This document shows positions 29,369 to 37,730 of a stretch of 64,000 bases of DNA, piece after piece. Origin of the DNA: Plantimonas leprariae. GTDB lineage: Bacteria > Pseudomonadota > Alphaproteobacteria > Rhizobiales > Rhizobiaceae. The notes under the pieces are model-generated. The model worked only from the letters and a program-made list of their open reading frames with translations, did no database searches and was not told the origin of the DNA. The stretch spans positions 248,001-312,000 of the forward strand of contig NZ_VZDO01000003.1 in assembly GCF_008802405.1 (NCBI RefSeq), read 5' to 3'. The translations under genes were made by a program, and so were the position numbers. How positions within the stretch are numbered: position 1 is the stretch's first letter; each line of letters starts with the position of its first letter.

Positions 29369-30486
29369 CCTTCGTCTCGCCGACCACCGGCCTGCCGCTC
29401 CGTGCCGACACGCCGCACAGCCTCGCCGACGGATCGGGCGAGCGCTGGCCGGTGGCGGACGGCATCCCCTACCTGCGGGTGAACCGCGAGGCGCTGGTTG
29501 GCGCGGCCCTCGAACGCCTCGACGCCGGCGACCGCGAAGGCGGGCTCGCCGAACTCCTGCGCGACGCCGACGACTGGTGGGACGAGCCGCCGCCGCCGCA
29601 CGAGGCCATGCGCGCGCTGGTGCGCGAGGTGGGCGGCCTCACCCTGCGCGAGGCGATGGCGCAGCTCGGCTTCGGCCGGGTCGGCGACTACTTCGCCCAC
29701 CGCTGGAGCGACCCGACCTATCTCGCCGGGCTCCAGCTCATCGAGACGCACTGGAACGCGCCGCGCACCGCCTTCGAGCTCGCCTGCGGCATCGGCCACT
29801 ACCTACGCGTCCTCAAACGGCAAGGCGCGGCGGCGACCGGTTTCGACGTCGTGTTCTCGAAACTCTGGATCGCCCGGCATTTCGTGGTCGGGCCGCAAAC
29901 CCGCCTCGTCTGCTGCGACGCAGCCGCGCCCTGGCCGATCGGGGACGCGAGCTTCGACCTCGTCCTCTGCCAGGACGCCTTCTACTTCCTCGAACCGAAG
30001 CGGGCGATCCTCGACCGGCTGCGCTCACGCGTCTCGCCCGGCGGCGCGCTCCTCGTCGGCCACGTCCACAACCGCGAGGCGGCTGGCTTCTCGGCCGGCG
30101 CGGCGGTGACGGCGGACGAGATGCTGGCGCTGTTTCCGGATGCCGTCGCCTACGACGACGCGGAACTGACCCGCGCCGCCGCCGGGGGCCGTGCCCTCCT
30201 GTCCAAGCCGCTGACAGACTTGCGCGACGCGGAAGCTTTCACCGTCGCGGAAAGTCCCGGCGACGCCGTTCCCGTCCGCCTCGTCGCGCCGGACGATCTC
30301 GGCGGCTTCCGGCGCAACCCGCTTTATGCTTCGGACGGCGACGGCTGGCGCATCCGCTGGCCGAGCGAGCGCTACGAGCGCGAATACGCCCCCCTCGCCA
30401 CCTATCCCCTCACGGACCGCAGCGATCGTCCAACACCCGGCAACGTCCGCTCCCGCGCCTTCGTCGACCTGCCGGAGCGCTGGTGA
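29365..30486 (+). CDS. SAM-dependent methyltransferase of the inositol operon
   Basis: 373 residues, GTG start in a 4-nt overlap with the HD-like gene. The first 35 residues look like the Trm112/YcaR-type ribbon (SPTTGLPL...WPVADGIPYL) but without cysteines. The class I methyltransferase core has motif I ELACGIGHY, a DAAAPWPIGDASFDLVLCQDAFY segment (motif IV region) and SPGGALLVGH. The C-terminal third is novel to me. It might methylate a cyclitol, amino or hydroxyl group of the pathway product. The acceptor is unknown. Confidence 0.82.
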   Translation: MTFVSPTTGLPLRADTPHSLADGSGERWPVADGIPYLRVNREALVGAALERLDAGDREGGLAELLRDADDWWDEPPPPHEAMRALVREVGGLTLREAMAQLGFGRVGDYFAHRWSDPTYLAGLQLIETHWNAPRTAFELACGIGHYLRVLKRQGAAATGFDVVFSKLWIARHFVVGPQTRLVCCDAAAPWPIGDASFDLVLCQDAFYFLEPKRAILDRLRSRVSPGGALLVGHVHNREAAGFSAGAAVTADEMLALFPDAVAYDDAELTRAAAGGRALLSKPLTDLRDAEAFTVAESPGDAVPVRLVAPDDLGGFRRNPLYASDGDGWRIRWPSERYEREYAPLATYPLTDRSDRPTPGNVRSRAFVDLPERW

Positions 30487-31517
30487 TGAAACGCGAGCCC
30501 GTCCGCTGGGGCATCGCCGGCTTCGGCTGGGTGGCGCGAGACTTCATGGCACCCGGCATCCGGGCGGCCGGCGAACGGCTCGTCGCGGTCTGCGACCCGG
30601 ACCCGGACGCCCGCCGCGCGGCGGAAGCGCTCGGGCTGCGGGCCTATCCAGGGATCGAGGTCCTCAGCGTCGACGCGCAGGTGGAGGCGATCTACGTCGC
30701 GACGCCGAACCACCTGCACCGGCCGATGGTCGAGGCCGCAGCCCGCGGGGCCAAGGCCGTGCTCTGCGAGAAGCCGATGGCCGCGACGCTTCGCGACGCC
30801 GAAGCGATGGCGGCGACCGTGCGGGGAAGCGGCGTCCTCTACGGCACCGCCTTCGACCAGCGCCACCATCCGGCGCATGCCGCGCTGCGCGTCGCGATCC
30901 GCGACGGCACGCTCGGCACGGTCACGGCGATCCGCATCGCCTATTGCTGTTGGCTGGGGAGTGACTGGACGAAGGGCACCGGCGACAACTGGCGCGCGGA
31001 TGCGCGACAAGCCGGCGGCGGCGCGGTGATGGACCTCGCGCCCCACGGCCTCGACCTCGCGGAGTTTCTCACCGGCGAGCCAGTCGCCGACCTTGCCTGC
31101 CTCCTGCAGCGCCGCGTCCAGGCCTACGAGGTGGACGACGGCGGCGTCCTCGTCGGTCGCACGGCGTCGGGCGTGCTCCTCGACCTCCACGTCTCCTACA
31201 ACTGCCCGGAGGCGCTGCCGCGCCGCCGCCTCGAAGTGCTCGGCACGAAGGGCCAGCTCACCGCGACCGACACGATGGGCCAGGATCCGGGCGGCACGCT
31301 CGTCTTCACCGACGGCGCGACGGGCGAGACGTCGCCGCTCGCCGTGCCGGACGCCGAGGCTTCGCCCTTCGCGCGCCAGGTCCGCGCCTTTTCCGACGCG
31401 CTGCGCGGCACCGGCGAGGTGGACGTCTTCAGCCTCGACCGCGATTTCGGAACGATGCGGCTGCTGGCGGCCGCCTATATGCACGAGGAAGAACGGTTCG
31501 GGAGGGCCGCCGGATGA
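30486..31517 (+). CDS. Gfo/Idh/MocA family oxidoreductase
   Basis: 343 residues. The N-terminal Rossmann fold starts GIAGFGWVARDFMAPGI and carries the family motif CEKPMA (Glu-Lys-Pro). The C-terminal domain holds GGGAVMDLAPHGLDLAEFLTG, in which the Asp-x-x-x-His is the expected catalytic region. Family members oxidise or epimerise inositols, amino-sugars and sugar nucleotides with NAD(P). In this operon it could oxidise inositol or a derived sugar. Its ATG overlaps the methyltransferase stop by one base. Confidence 0.88.
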   Translation: MKREPVRWGIAGFGWVARDFMAPGIRAAGERLVAVCDPDPDARRAAEALGLRAYPGIEVLSVDAQVEAIYVATPNHLHRPMVEAAARGAKAVLCEKPMAATLRDAEAMAATVRGSGVLYGTAFDQRHHPAHAALRVAIRDGTLGTVTAIRIAYCCWLGSDWTKGTGDNWRADARQAGGGAVMDLAPHGLDLAEFLTGEPVADLACLLQRRVQAYEVDDGGVLVGRTASGVLLDLHVSYNCPEALPRRRLEVLGTKGQLTATDTMGQDPGGTLVFTDGATGETSPLAVPDAEASPFARQVRAFSDALRGTGEVDVFSLDRDFGTMRLLAAAYMHEEERFGRAAG

Positions 31518-32362
31518 CGCTCCGCTTCGCCTACAACACCAACGGCACGGCCTCGCATCGCCTCGACGACGCGCTCGTCCTGATGCGCGAGTGCGGCTAC
31601 GACGGCGTCGCGCTGACGCTCGACCACAACCATTTCGACCCGCTCGCCGCCGACTGGGAGCCCCGTGCCCACGCCCTCCGCGCCCGGCTGGACGAACTCC
31701 GCCTCGGTTCGGTGATCGAGACCGGCGCGCGCTTCCTCCTCGATCCGCGCGCCAAGCACGAGCCGACGCTGCTCACCGCCACCGCCGAAGGTCGCGCCCG
31801 CCGCGTCGCCTTCCTCCAGCGCGCCGTCGACGTGGCGGGGATCCTCGGCTCCGAGGCCGTGTCCTTCTGGGCTGGCGTGCCGAAACCCGGCGTCTCGCGC
31901 GACGACGCGAAGCGCTGGCTGCGGGAGGGCGTCGCGCAGGTCGTCGCCCATGCCGACGCCGGAGGCGTCGTCGCGGCGCTGGAGCCGGAGCCAGGCATGC
32001 TGGTCGAGACCGTCGACGACTGGCGCGAGCTCGCCGCCGACCTGCCCGGCCTGAAGCTCGCGCTCGACCTCGGCCACCTCCTCGTCACGGGCGAGCGCGA
32101 GCCGCCCGCCGCGATCGCCGAGTTCGCGGGCCGGCTCGGCACGGTGACGATCGAGGACATGCGGCGCGGCGACCACACGCACCTCCCCTTCGGCGAAGGC
32201 GACATGGATGCGCCCGCCGCGCTGGACGCCCTGGAGGCGGCGGACTTCCGCGGCCTCGTCTGCGTCGAGCTTTCGCGCGACAGCCACCGGGCCGACGTCA
32301 TGATCCCCCGCACGATCGAATACCTGCGGGCGTGCCGCGGCGCACGGGCGGAGGCCGCCTGA
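31514..32362 (+). CDS. Sugar phosphate isomerase/epimerase (xylose-isomerase-like TIM barrel)
   Basis: 282 residues with the AP-endonuclease-2/IolE-type TIM-barrel pattern. Metal-ligand candidates are Glu in VVAALEPEPG, Asp/His in LALDLGHLLV, His/Asp of RGDHTHLPFGEGDMD and Glu in LVCVELSRDSH. Relatives include inosose dehydratases and isomerases and keto-sugar epimerases. Following directly after a Gfo/Idh/MocA dehydrogenase (ATGA overlap), it likely acts on the keto product of that enzyme, as in inositol catabolic pairs. Substrate unknown. Confidence 0.85.
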   Translation: MTLRFAYNTNGTASHRLDDALVLMRECGYDGVALTLDHNHFDPLAADWEPRAHALRARLDELRLGSVIETGARFLLDPRAKHEPTLLTATAEGRARRVAFLQRAVDVAGILGSEAVSFWAGVPKPGVSRDDAKRWLREGVAQVVAHADAGGVVAALEPEPGMLVETVDDWRELAADLPGLKLALDLGHLLVTGEREPPAAIAEFAGRLGTVTIEDMRRGDHTHLPFGEGDMDAPAALDALEAADFRGLVCVELSRDSHRADVMIPRTIEYLRACRGARAEAA

Positions 32363-33594
32363 TGCGCGTCTGCTTCGTCAGCCGCCGTTTCTTCCCGGCG
32401 ATCTCGGGGATGAGCGTCTATGCGGTGAACCTGCTGCGCGAGCTGGTGGAGGCCGGCCACGACGTCACGATGATCAGCCAGTACCGCGGCGACGCCTTCG
32501 GCACCCGCGTCTACGGCGGCGGTCCGCCGCCGCCCGTCGAAGGCGTCCGCGTCGTCGGCCTCGAACAGCTCGGCGAGCAGGAGGGCGGCGACTTCGAGCG
32601 CGACATCGACACGATGGTGGAGACCATTCTCGGCCTCCATGCCGAGCAACCCTTCGACATCCTCCACGCGCAATACGGCTACCCGACCGGCTGGGCGACG
32701 CTGATCGCCGCGACGAGGTTCGGCCTGCCCTGCGTCGTCTCGATCCAGGGCGGCGACGGCCACTGGGTCGGTTCCTGCTGCGAGACGCACCGCCTCGCGA
32801 TGGTGCGCGTCCTGACCCACGCCAACGCCCTTCTCATCGGCGGCGAGTCCTTCATCGACGAGGTGACGGAGCGCCTCGGCACCCCGCGCGACCGCTTCGT
32901 CGTGGTGCCGGGGGCGGTCGACACCAACCGCTTCAAACCCGCCGACGAGGCGAGGGTCGGCGAGACCGAGCACCCGGCGCGCCTCCTCTACCACGGCCGC
33001 GTCGACCGCCGGAAAGGCGCGCTCGACTTCCTCGACGCGCTGAGCCTCCTGCGGGAGCGCGGCGTGCCCTTCCTCGGAATCGTCTCCGGCATCGGGCCGG
33101 ACGTCGATCCATGCAAGGAGAGAGCGTCGGCGCTTGGGCTCGGCGACGATGTCGTCCGCTTCACCGGCTATGCCGACTACGACGCCGTGCCGGCGCTCTA
33201 CCGCGAGGCCGACGTCTTCGTCTCGCCGACCTACATGGAAGGCTTCTCCAACACGATCCTCGAAGCGATGGCGTCGGGCCTTCCGAACGTTTCCTGCTTC
33301 GCGGTCGGCGTCACGGACTGCCTCCGCCACGACGAGAACGGCCTCCTCACCCAGCCCGGCGACATCCCGGCGCTGGCGGATTCGCTGGAGCGGGTCGTCA
33401 CCGACGACGCGCTCCGCCGCCGCATCGCGCGCGCCGGGCTGGAAGAATGCCGGCGCGTCTATTCGTGGAAGGCGGTGGGCAGGCAGATCATGGACGTCTA
33501 CGACGCGGTTCGTGGGCAGGTGCCGGTCGCGGGCTTCGACGCGGGCCTGCCGGTCACTCCCTGCAAGTACCGCGCCGAGCCGCATCTCCTGTGA
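32362..33594 (+). CDS. GT4 family glycosyltransferase
   Basis: 410 residues, GT-B fold. The N-terminal half begins RVCFVSRRFFPAISGMSVYA, with the glycine-containing loop expected for acceptor binding. The C-terminal donor domain has LLYHGRVDRRKGALDF and the EX7E motif in YMEGFSNTILEAMASG. GT4 includes MshA, which joins GlcNAc to inositol-3-phosphate, and other retaining enzymes. Position between an inositol-phosphate synthase and a PIG-L deacetylase supports an amino-sugar transfer to a cyclitol acceptor, but this is inference. Its ATG overlaps the upstream stop by one base. Confidence 0.87.
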   Translation: MRVCFVSRRFFPAISGMSVYAVNLLRELVEAGHDVTMISQYRGDAFGTRVYGGGPPPPVEGVRVVGLEQLGEQEGGDFERDIDTMVETILGLHAEQPFDILHAQYGYPTGWATLIAATRFGLPCVVSIQGGDGHWVGSCCETHRLAMVRVLTHANALLIGGESFIDEVTERLGTPRDRFVVVPGAVDTNRFKPADEARVGETEHPARLLYHGRVDRRKGALDFLDALSLLRERGVPFLGIVSGIGPDVDPCKERASALGLGDDVVRFTGYADYDAVPALYREADVFVSPTYMEGFSNTILEAMASGLPNVSCFAVGVTDCLRHDENGLLTQPGDIPALADSLERVVTDDALRRRIARAGLEECRRVYSWKAVGRQIMDVYDAVRGQVPVAGFDAGLPVTPCKYRAEPHLL

Positions 33595-34328
33595 CGCGGA
33601 CCGCGCTCGCCCTCTCGCCACACCTCGACGACGCGGCCTTCTCGGCCGGCGGGACGTTGGTGAAGCTGGCGGCGGAAGGCTGGCGGGTCGTTGTCGCGAC
33701 CGTGTTCACCGCGACCGTACCCGATCCGCAGGGTTTCGCCCTCGCCTGCCAGACGGACAAAGGCCTCGGCCCCGAAGTCGACTACATGGCGCTCCGCCGC
33801 GGCGAGGATAGGCAAGCGATGGCGGCGCTCGGCGCGGAAGGCCTGTTCCTGCCGTTCCCGGAAGCGCCGCATCGCGGCTACGACTCGGCCCCGGCGCTCT
33901 TCGCCGGCGTCCATGCCGGCGACCGGATCGGCGATGATCTCGAAGCCGCTTTCGCGCGTCTCGCCGCCGAGCACGATCCCGAACTTCTGCTCGCCCCGCA
34001 ATCGATCGGTGGGCATGCCGACCACATCCTCGTGACGCAGGCGCTCAGGCGGGTTGCGGGCGGGCGCCCGGTGCTCTGGTGGACGGACTTCCCCTATACG
34101 CTGCGGGCCGACACGCCGAAGCGCCCCTTCGCGGCGGAGATGGAAGCGCTGGAGGAGCGCGTGATCCCGCTCGACGCCCCGTTCCTCTCGGCCAAGCGCG
34201 ATGCCTGCCGCGCCTACCGCTCGCAACTCGGCTACCAGTTCGGCGGCGCGGACGGCCTCGACAAGCGCCTCGCCGAGAACGGCCCGATGGAACGATTCCG
34301 CGCGCAAGGTGCGGTGCCGACGATCTAA
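33591..34328 (+). CDS. PIG-L family deacetylase
   Basis: 245 residues from a GTG in a 4-nt overlap with the glycosyltransferase. The zinc site is visible as SPHLDDAAFSAGG (His and two Asp, matching the family's PHPDD) and as the second motif GGHADH with the third ligand histidine. PIG-L/MshB/LmbE enzymes remove N-acetyl groups from GlcNAc-containing glycosides, for example GlcNAc-inositol in mycothiol synthesis. Its pairing with a GT4 enzyme and an inositol-phosphate synthase is the main reason to suspect a glucosaminyl-inositol product. Confidence 0.88.
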   Translation: MTRTALALSPHLDDAAFSAGGTLVKLAAEGWRVVVATVFTATVPDPQGFALACQTDKGLGPEVDYMALRRGEDRQAMAALGAEGLFLPFPEAPHRGYDSAPALFAGVHAGDRIGDDLEAAFARLAAEHDPELLLAPQSIGGHADHILVTQALRRVAGGRPVLWWTDFPYTLRADTPKRPFAAEMEALEERVIPLDAPFLSAKRDACRAYRSQLGYQFGGADGLDKRLAENGPMERFRAQGAVPTI

Positions 34329-34415
34329 GCGTCGGGGTCACCTTTCTTCACCCCTGTGGGGAGACGGTTGCGGCAGTGGGATGAGGCCCCCTGTCTCGAA
34401 AGGAAGCCCCGGCAC

Positions 34416-35318
34416 TTACTTGCCGACGCCGCCGGAAGACCTCAAACCCGACACCGCCAAAGTCTCCAACCGCACTGGCGCGGCGTGCGGGCGGCTCGAC
34501 AGCATCGCGTCGATCAGCGCCAGCGCCTCGGCTCGCCCGGAGTTTCGCACCTGCTCGAACGGCGTCCAGGTCGAGGTGAAATCCAACCGCGCGAAGACGT
34601 CGCGATATTTCCGCAACTCGTTCGGCGTCAGCGGCACGCCGCGCACGAAAGCCTTGTGCGCCGAGATCGTCGTGGCCATCCGCCGGTCGGCCGGGTCGAG
34701 CTCGAACTTCAGCGCGTCGCCGCACATCAGGATCCGCCGCTGGCGATCGAACAGCACCGCGTGACCGTGGAAGTGACCGGCGGTGAGATGCAGTTCCAGC
34801 CCCGGCAACGGTTCGAGGAAGTCGTCGAACGGCCAGGTCACGCAGACCGCCGCCGACCAGGCGAGGTCGCCCGGATGCAGCGCCAGTTCCGGGTCGAACC
34901 GATCCTGGATTTCCCAGAGCGCGCCGTAGGAATGCGGATGCGAGGCCGACAGCACCTGTACCCCGCCGAGCGATTCGATGAAGGCGAGCGCTGCCACGCC
35001 GTAGCTCGCGCAGCCCTCGAACATCATGTTCCCGGCCGGGCTGCGGATCAGGTACGAGTGCGAGCCGATGCCGTCGACCGGTTCGTTCCAGAACCGAAAC
35101 ACGCCGTCTTCCAGTTCCTCCCAGCGGCAGGGATAAGCGTCCCCCGCCTCTGCGGCGGACAGGAAGCGCCAGCCCCGCTGCGGCATGACGTGGCGCGCGT
35201 CCTCGCAGAGCGGACAGCGCGGCGGGCGCTCGAAATGCCGCTGCCAGAAACCGCAATTGGTGCAGAAGAAGGTGGGCAGGTCGAGCGCGCCCGCGAAGGG
35301 CAGGTAACCGGGACTCAT
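34416..35318 (-). CDS. MBL-fold hydrolase with N-terminal zinc ribbon
   Basis: 300 residues. A short rubredoxin-like zinc ribbon (FFCTNCG ... CPLCED, two Cys-x2-Cys pairs) lies near residues 19-41. It is followed by a metallo-beta-lactamase fold with ASHPHSYGALWE where HxHxDH is expected, a second histidine motif TAGHFHGHAV and MCGDALKFE. The first motif is degenerate, so metal stoichiometry may differ from typical enzymes. Its start overlaps the DUF1810 stop by 4 nt. It is convergent with the inositol operon, 87 nt away. Function unknown. Confidence 0.75.
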   Translation of the reverse strand: MSPGYLPFAGALDLPTFFCTNCGFWQRHFERPPRCPLCEDARHVMPQRGWRFLSAAEAGDAYPCRWEELEDGVFRFWNEPVDGIGSHSYLIRSPAGNMMFEGCASYGVAALAFIESLGGVQVLSASHPHSYGALWEIQDRFDPELALHPGDLAWSAAVCVTWPFDDFLEPLPGLELHLTAGHFHGHAVLFDRQRRILMCGDALKFELDPADRRMATTISAHKAFVRGVPLTPNELRKYRDVFARLDFTSTWTPFEQVRNSGRAEALALIDAMLSSRPHAAPVRLETLAVSGLRSSGGVGK

Positions 35319-35743
35319 GCCTGCAACAGCTCCAGCGTCCGCTCGTCGGCTTTGCCGGCGTAGTATCGGCGCAAGCCCGCATCGAACCTTGCCTCCTCCG
35401 GCGCGGCCGCCCGGAACAGCGTCAGCGACGAGCGGAACTTCATGTCGTCCGGCGAGCCGAAAATCTCGTGCGCCGAGCGCCCTTCGACCGCCAGGACGAG
35501 ATCGATGCATTCGAAAAGGCGCTTTCCCAGAGCAGGATGCGCGAGATAGGCCCGCGCCTCGTCCGGCGAGCGGATCGCGAAGGCTCGGGCGGTCGGGCTC
35601 GACCCCAGCCCGGCGATCTGCGGAAACACGAACCACATCCAATGGCTTGCCTTCCGCCCGCGCTCCAGTTCGGCGCGCACCTGCGGATAGACCGGTGCCT
35701 GCGCCGCGACGAAGCGTTCGAGATCGAATGGATCGGTGGTCAT
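35315..35743 (-). CDS. DUF1810 family protein
   Basis: 142 residues. It matches the DUF1810 family, with an N-terminal DPFDLERFVAAQ, the signature SHWMWFVFPQIAGLG and a C-terminal DMKFRSSLTLF. Family function is unknown. The ATG gives the usual family length. It lies 65 nt downstream of the HAD gene and is coupled to the downstream MBL gene by an ATGA overlap. Confidence 0.9.
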   Translation of the reverse strand: MTTDPFDLERFVAAQAPVYPQVRAELERGRKASHWMWFVFPQIAGLGSSPTARAFAIRSPDEARAYLAHPALGKRLFECIDLVLAVEGRSAHEIFGSPDDMKFRSSLTLFRAAAPEEARFDAGLRRYYAGKADERTLELLQA

Positions 35744-35808
35744 CGCGCGGCCTCCATGCGCCGGGAAGCTAGCGCGTCCGCCCGGCCCGGCACGGCCGGC
35801 AGGATGTC

Positions 35809-36516
35809 TCAGCCGCCGCGCTCGAAGGCCTCGATCGCCGCGGGCAGCCCCGACAGGTCGGGAAGCGCCGCGAAGCACGGGTGGTCGACGGGCGGCTCGG
35901 CCCGCTCGTAGTCCCAGGTGAGGTCGTGCGGCACGTGGACGGCGAAGGCTCCCGCTTCCAGCGCCGGCAGGACGTCGCTCTTGAGCGAATTGCCGACCAT
36001 CAGCGCGTTGCCCGCTCCGTCCCCATGTTGCCGGAACACCCGCTCGTAGGTGGCCGCCGTCTTGTCGGAGACGATCTCGACCGCGTCGAAGAATTCGCCG
36101 AGGCCGGAGGCGGCGAGCTTGCGCTCCTGGTCGAAGAGGTCGCCCTTCGTCACAAGGATCATCGTGTACCGGCCGCGCAAGGCTTCGAGGCAGCCGCGCG
36201 CATGCGGCAGCGTCTCGACCGGATGGCGCAGCATCTCGCGGCCCCAGCCGAGGATTTCGGCGATCGCCGCGCCGTCGACTTGAGTTCCTGTGACCTCCAG
36301 CGCCGTCTCGATCATCGACAGCGTGAAGCCCTTGATGCCGAAGCCGTAGGATTCGAGGTTGCGCATCTCGGTATCGAGCAGCCGGCGCTTCAGCACCGGC
36401 CCCTCGGCATGCGCTTCGAGCAGCGCCAGGAACCGCTCTTCCGTCAGGCGGAAGAAGCGCTCGTTCTGCCAGAGCGTATCGTCGGCGTCGAAGCCGATCG
36501 CGGCGATGCGGCTCAT
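35809..36516 (-). CDS. HAD-family hydrolase
   Basis: 235 residues. HAD motif I is GFDADDTLW (nucleophile Asp and general-acid Asp), motif II is ILVTKGD, the motif III lysine is in VSDKTAATY, and motif IV is VGNSLKSDVLPALEAG. It has a helical cap between motifs I and II. It probably removes phosphate from a small metabolite; the substrate is unknown. The start ATG overlaps the stop of the amidotransferase gene by 4 nt, in a chain of overlapping genes running back to terB. Confidence 0.88.
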   Translation of the reverse strand: MSRIAAIGFDADDTLWQNERFFRLTEERFLALLEAHAEGPVLKRRLLDTEMRNLESYGFGIKGFTLSMIETALEVTGTQVDGAAIAEILGWGREMLRHPVETLPHARGCLEALRGRYTMILVTKGDLFDQERKLAASGLGEFFDAVEIVSDKTAATYERVFRQHGDGAGNALMVGNSLKSDVLPALEAGAFAVHVPHDLTWDYERAEPPVDHPCFAALPDLSGLPAAIEAFERGG

Positions 36517-37259
36517 GCCGCGGCCTCCTCGCCGAAGACGATCCCGAGGAACTCGGCGAGCCAGCGGCGGATCGGCGGGTCGAAGACGGCGCGGCCGTCG
36601 AAATGCGCGCGCCGCGCCTGCGCGCCGGGAAGGCCGAGCCGCTCGTGGCCGCGCGTCGTCCAGCGGTAGAGCATGGCGAGCGTCAGTTCGGCGTGGAACT
36701 GCACGCCAAAGGCCTTCTCGCCGAAGCGGAAGGCCTGGTTCGGAAACCGCTCGCCCTCGGCGAGGAGCACGGTGCCGCGCGGCAGGTCGTCGAAGCCTTC
36801 GCGGTGCCACTGGTAGACGACGTCCGGCCAGTGCGGCGTCAGCGCCCGGCCGGCGGCGGTGGCCTGCAGCGGATAGTAGCCGATCTCGACCAAGCCTTCC
36901 GGATGCGGGCCGACCCGGCCGCCGAGATGCTTCACCAGCATCTGCGCGCCGAGGCAGATGCCGAGGAACGGCCGGTTCTCGCGCAGCGGCACGTCCAGCC
37001 AGTCGATCTCGGCGCGAAGGTGCGGCTCCGTGTCATTGGCGCTCGGCGGCCCGCCGAACAGGATCGCGCCGCGGTGGCCGTCCAGCGTTTCCGGCAGCGC
37101 ATCGCCGATCACCGGGCGGCGGATGTCGATCGGCACGCCCGCGGCGGCGAGGATCTGCCCGATCCGGCCGGGCGTCGAGTTCTCCTGGTGGAGCACGACG
37201 AGGATCGGCCGGGGATCGCGGTCGGCATGGAGAACCGGCCGCACGTCGGTGCCCGTCAC
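36513..37259 (-). CDS. Class I glutamine amidotransferase (GMP-synthase-like)
   Basis: 248 residues. The GATase1 triad is visible: nucleophile Cys in FLGICLGAQML, and His and Glu in VQFHAELT. No synthetase domain is attached, so it resembles stand-alone family members such as gamma-glutamyl hydrolase-like or YfeJ-type proteins. I chose a GTG start in a 4-nt overlap with the terB stop. Substrate unknown. Confidence 0.83.
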   Translation of the reverse strand: MTGTDVRPVLHADRDPRPILVVLHQENSTPGRIGQILAAAGVPIDIRRPVIGDALPETLDGHRGAILFGGPPSANDTEPHLRAEIDWLDVPLRENRPFLGICLGAQMLVKHLGGRVGPHPEGLVEIGYYPLQATAAGRALTPHWPDVVYQWHREGFDDLPRGTVLLAEGERFPNQAFRFGEKAFGVQFHAELTLAMLYRWTTRGHERLGLPGAQARRAHFDGRAVFDPPIRRWLAEFLGIVFGEEAAA

Positions 37260-37711
37260 CGGCGCGACGCCGCGGCGCGACCCTTGGCGAGCATCCGGTC
37301 GCGCGTCGAGACGCCGAGGAGTTCGGCGACGCGCCAGACCGTGTTGTCTTCCAGCTCGTGCACCGCGCCGTCCGAATAGGCCACTTCCCAAAGCAGTCCG
37401 ACGAAGCGGATGCGCTGCTCCTCGCTGGAACTCTGCATCAGGACGCTGGTGAAATGGAAGAGGTCGACCGCCTCGGCATCCGCCTCGCGGCCGGCCCGGG
37501 CGATGCGCGCCGCTTCCGCCGCATCGAGGCCGAACTCGGCCGCCAGCATTTCCTCCAGCCGCTCGAGTTCGTCCGCGCCGACCTTGCCGTCCGCCGCCGC
37601 GACATGCGCCAGCAGCGCCGCGGCCGCGACGCGCGGCGACGGCACGCCGGGTCGGCGGCGCTCGTCCTCGAGCCCGAGCGTCCGCAGGAAGTCCCGCAAG
37701 GCATCGAACAT
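37256..37711 (-). CDS. TerB family tellurite-resistance-like protein
   Basis: 151 residues, all helical. The TerB/DjlA-type signature is seen in LLAHVAAADGKVGADELERLEEML and its second copy LLWEVAYSDGAVHELED, acidic repeats that may bind a metal ion. In alphaproteobacteria this gene commonly follows hemY. A direct role in tellurite resistance is unproven. It starts 19 nt after the hemY stop, and its own stop overlaps the next gene. Confidence 0.87.
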   Translation of the reverse strand: MFDALRDFLRTLGLEDERRRPGVPSPRVAAAALLAHVAAADGKVGADELERLEEMLAAEFGLDAAEAARIARAGREADAEAVDLFHFTSVLMQSSSEEQRIRFVGLLWEVAYSDGAVHELEDNTVWRVAELLGVSTRDRMLAKGRAAASRR

Positions 37712-37730
37712 CGCCTTTTGCCGCCGGCCG

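Noticed and set aside
27235-34328. Calling the seven-gene operon mycothiol biosynthesis
   Set aside because: No cysteine ligase (MshC) or acetyltransferase (MshD) is present, and mycothiol is known from Actinobacteria. Only the first steps match.
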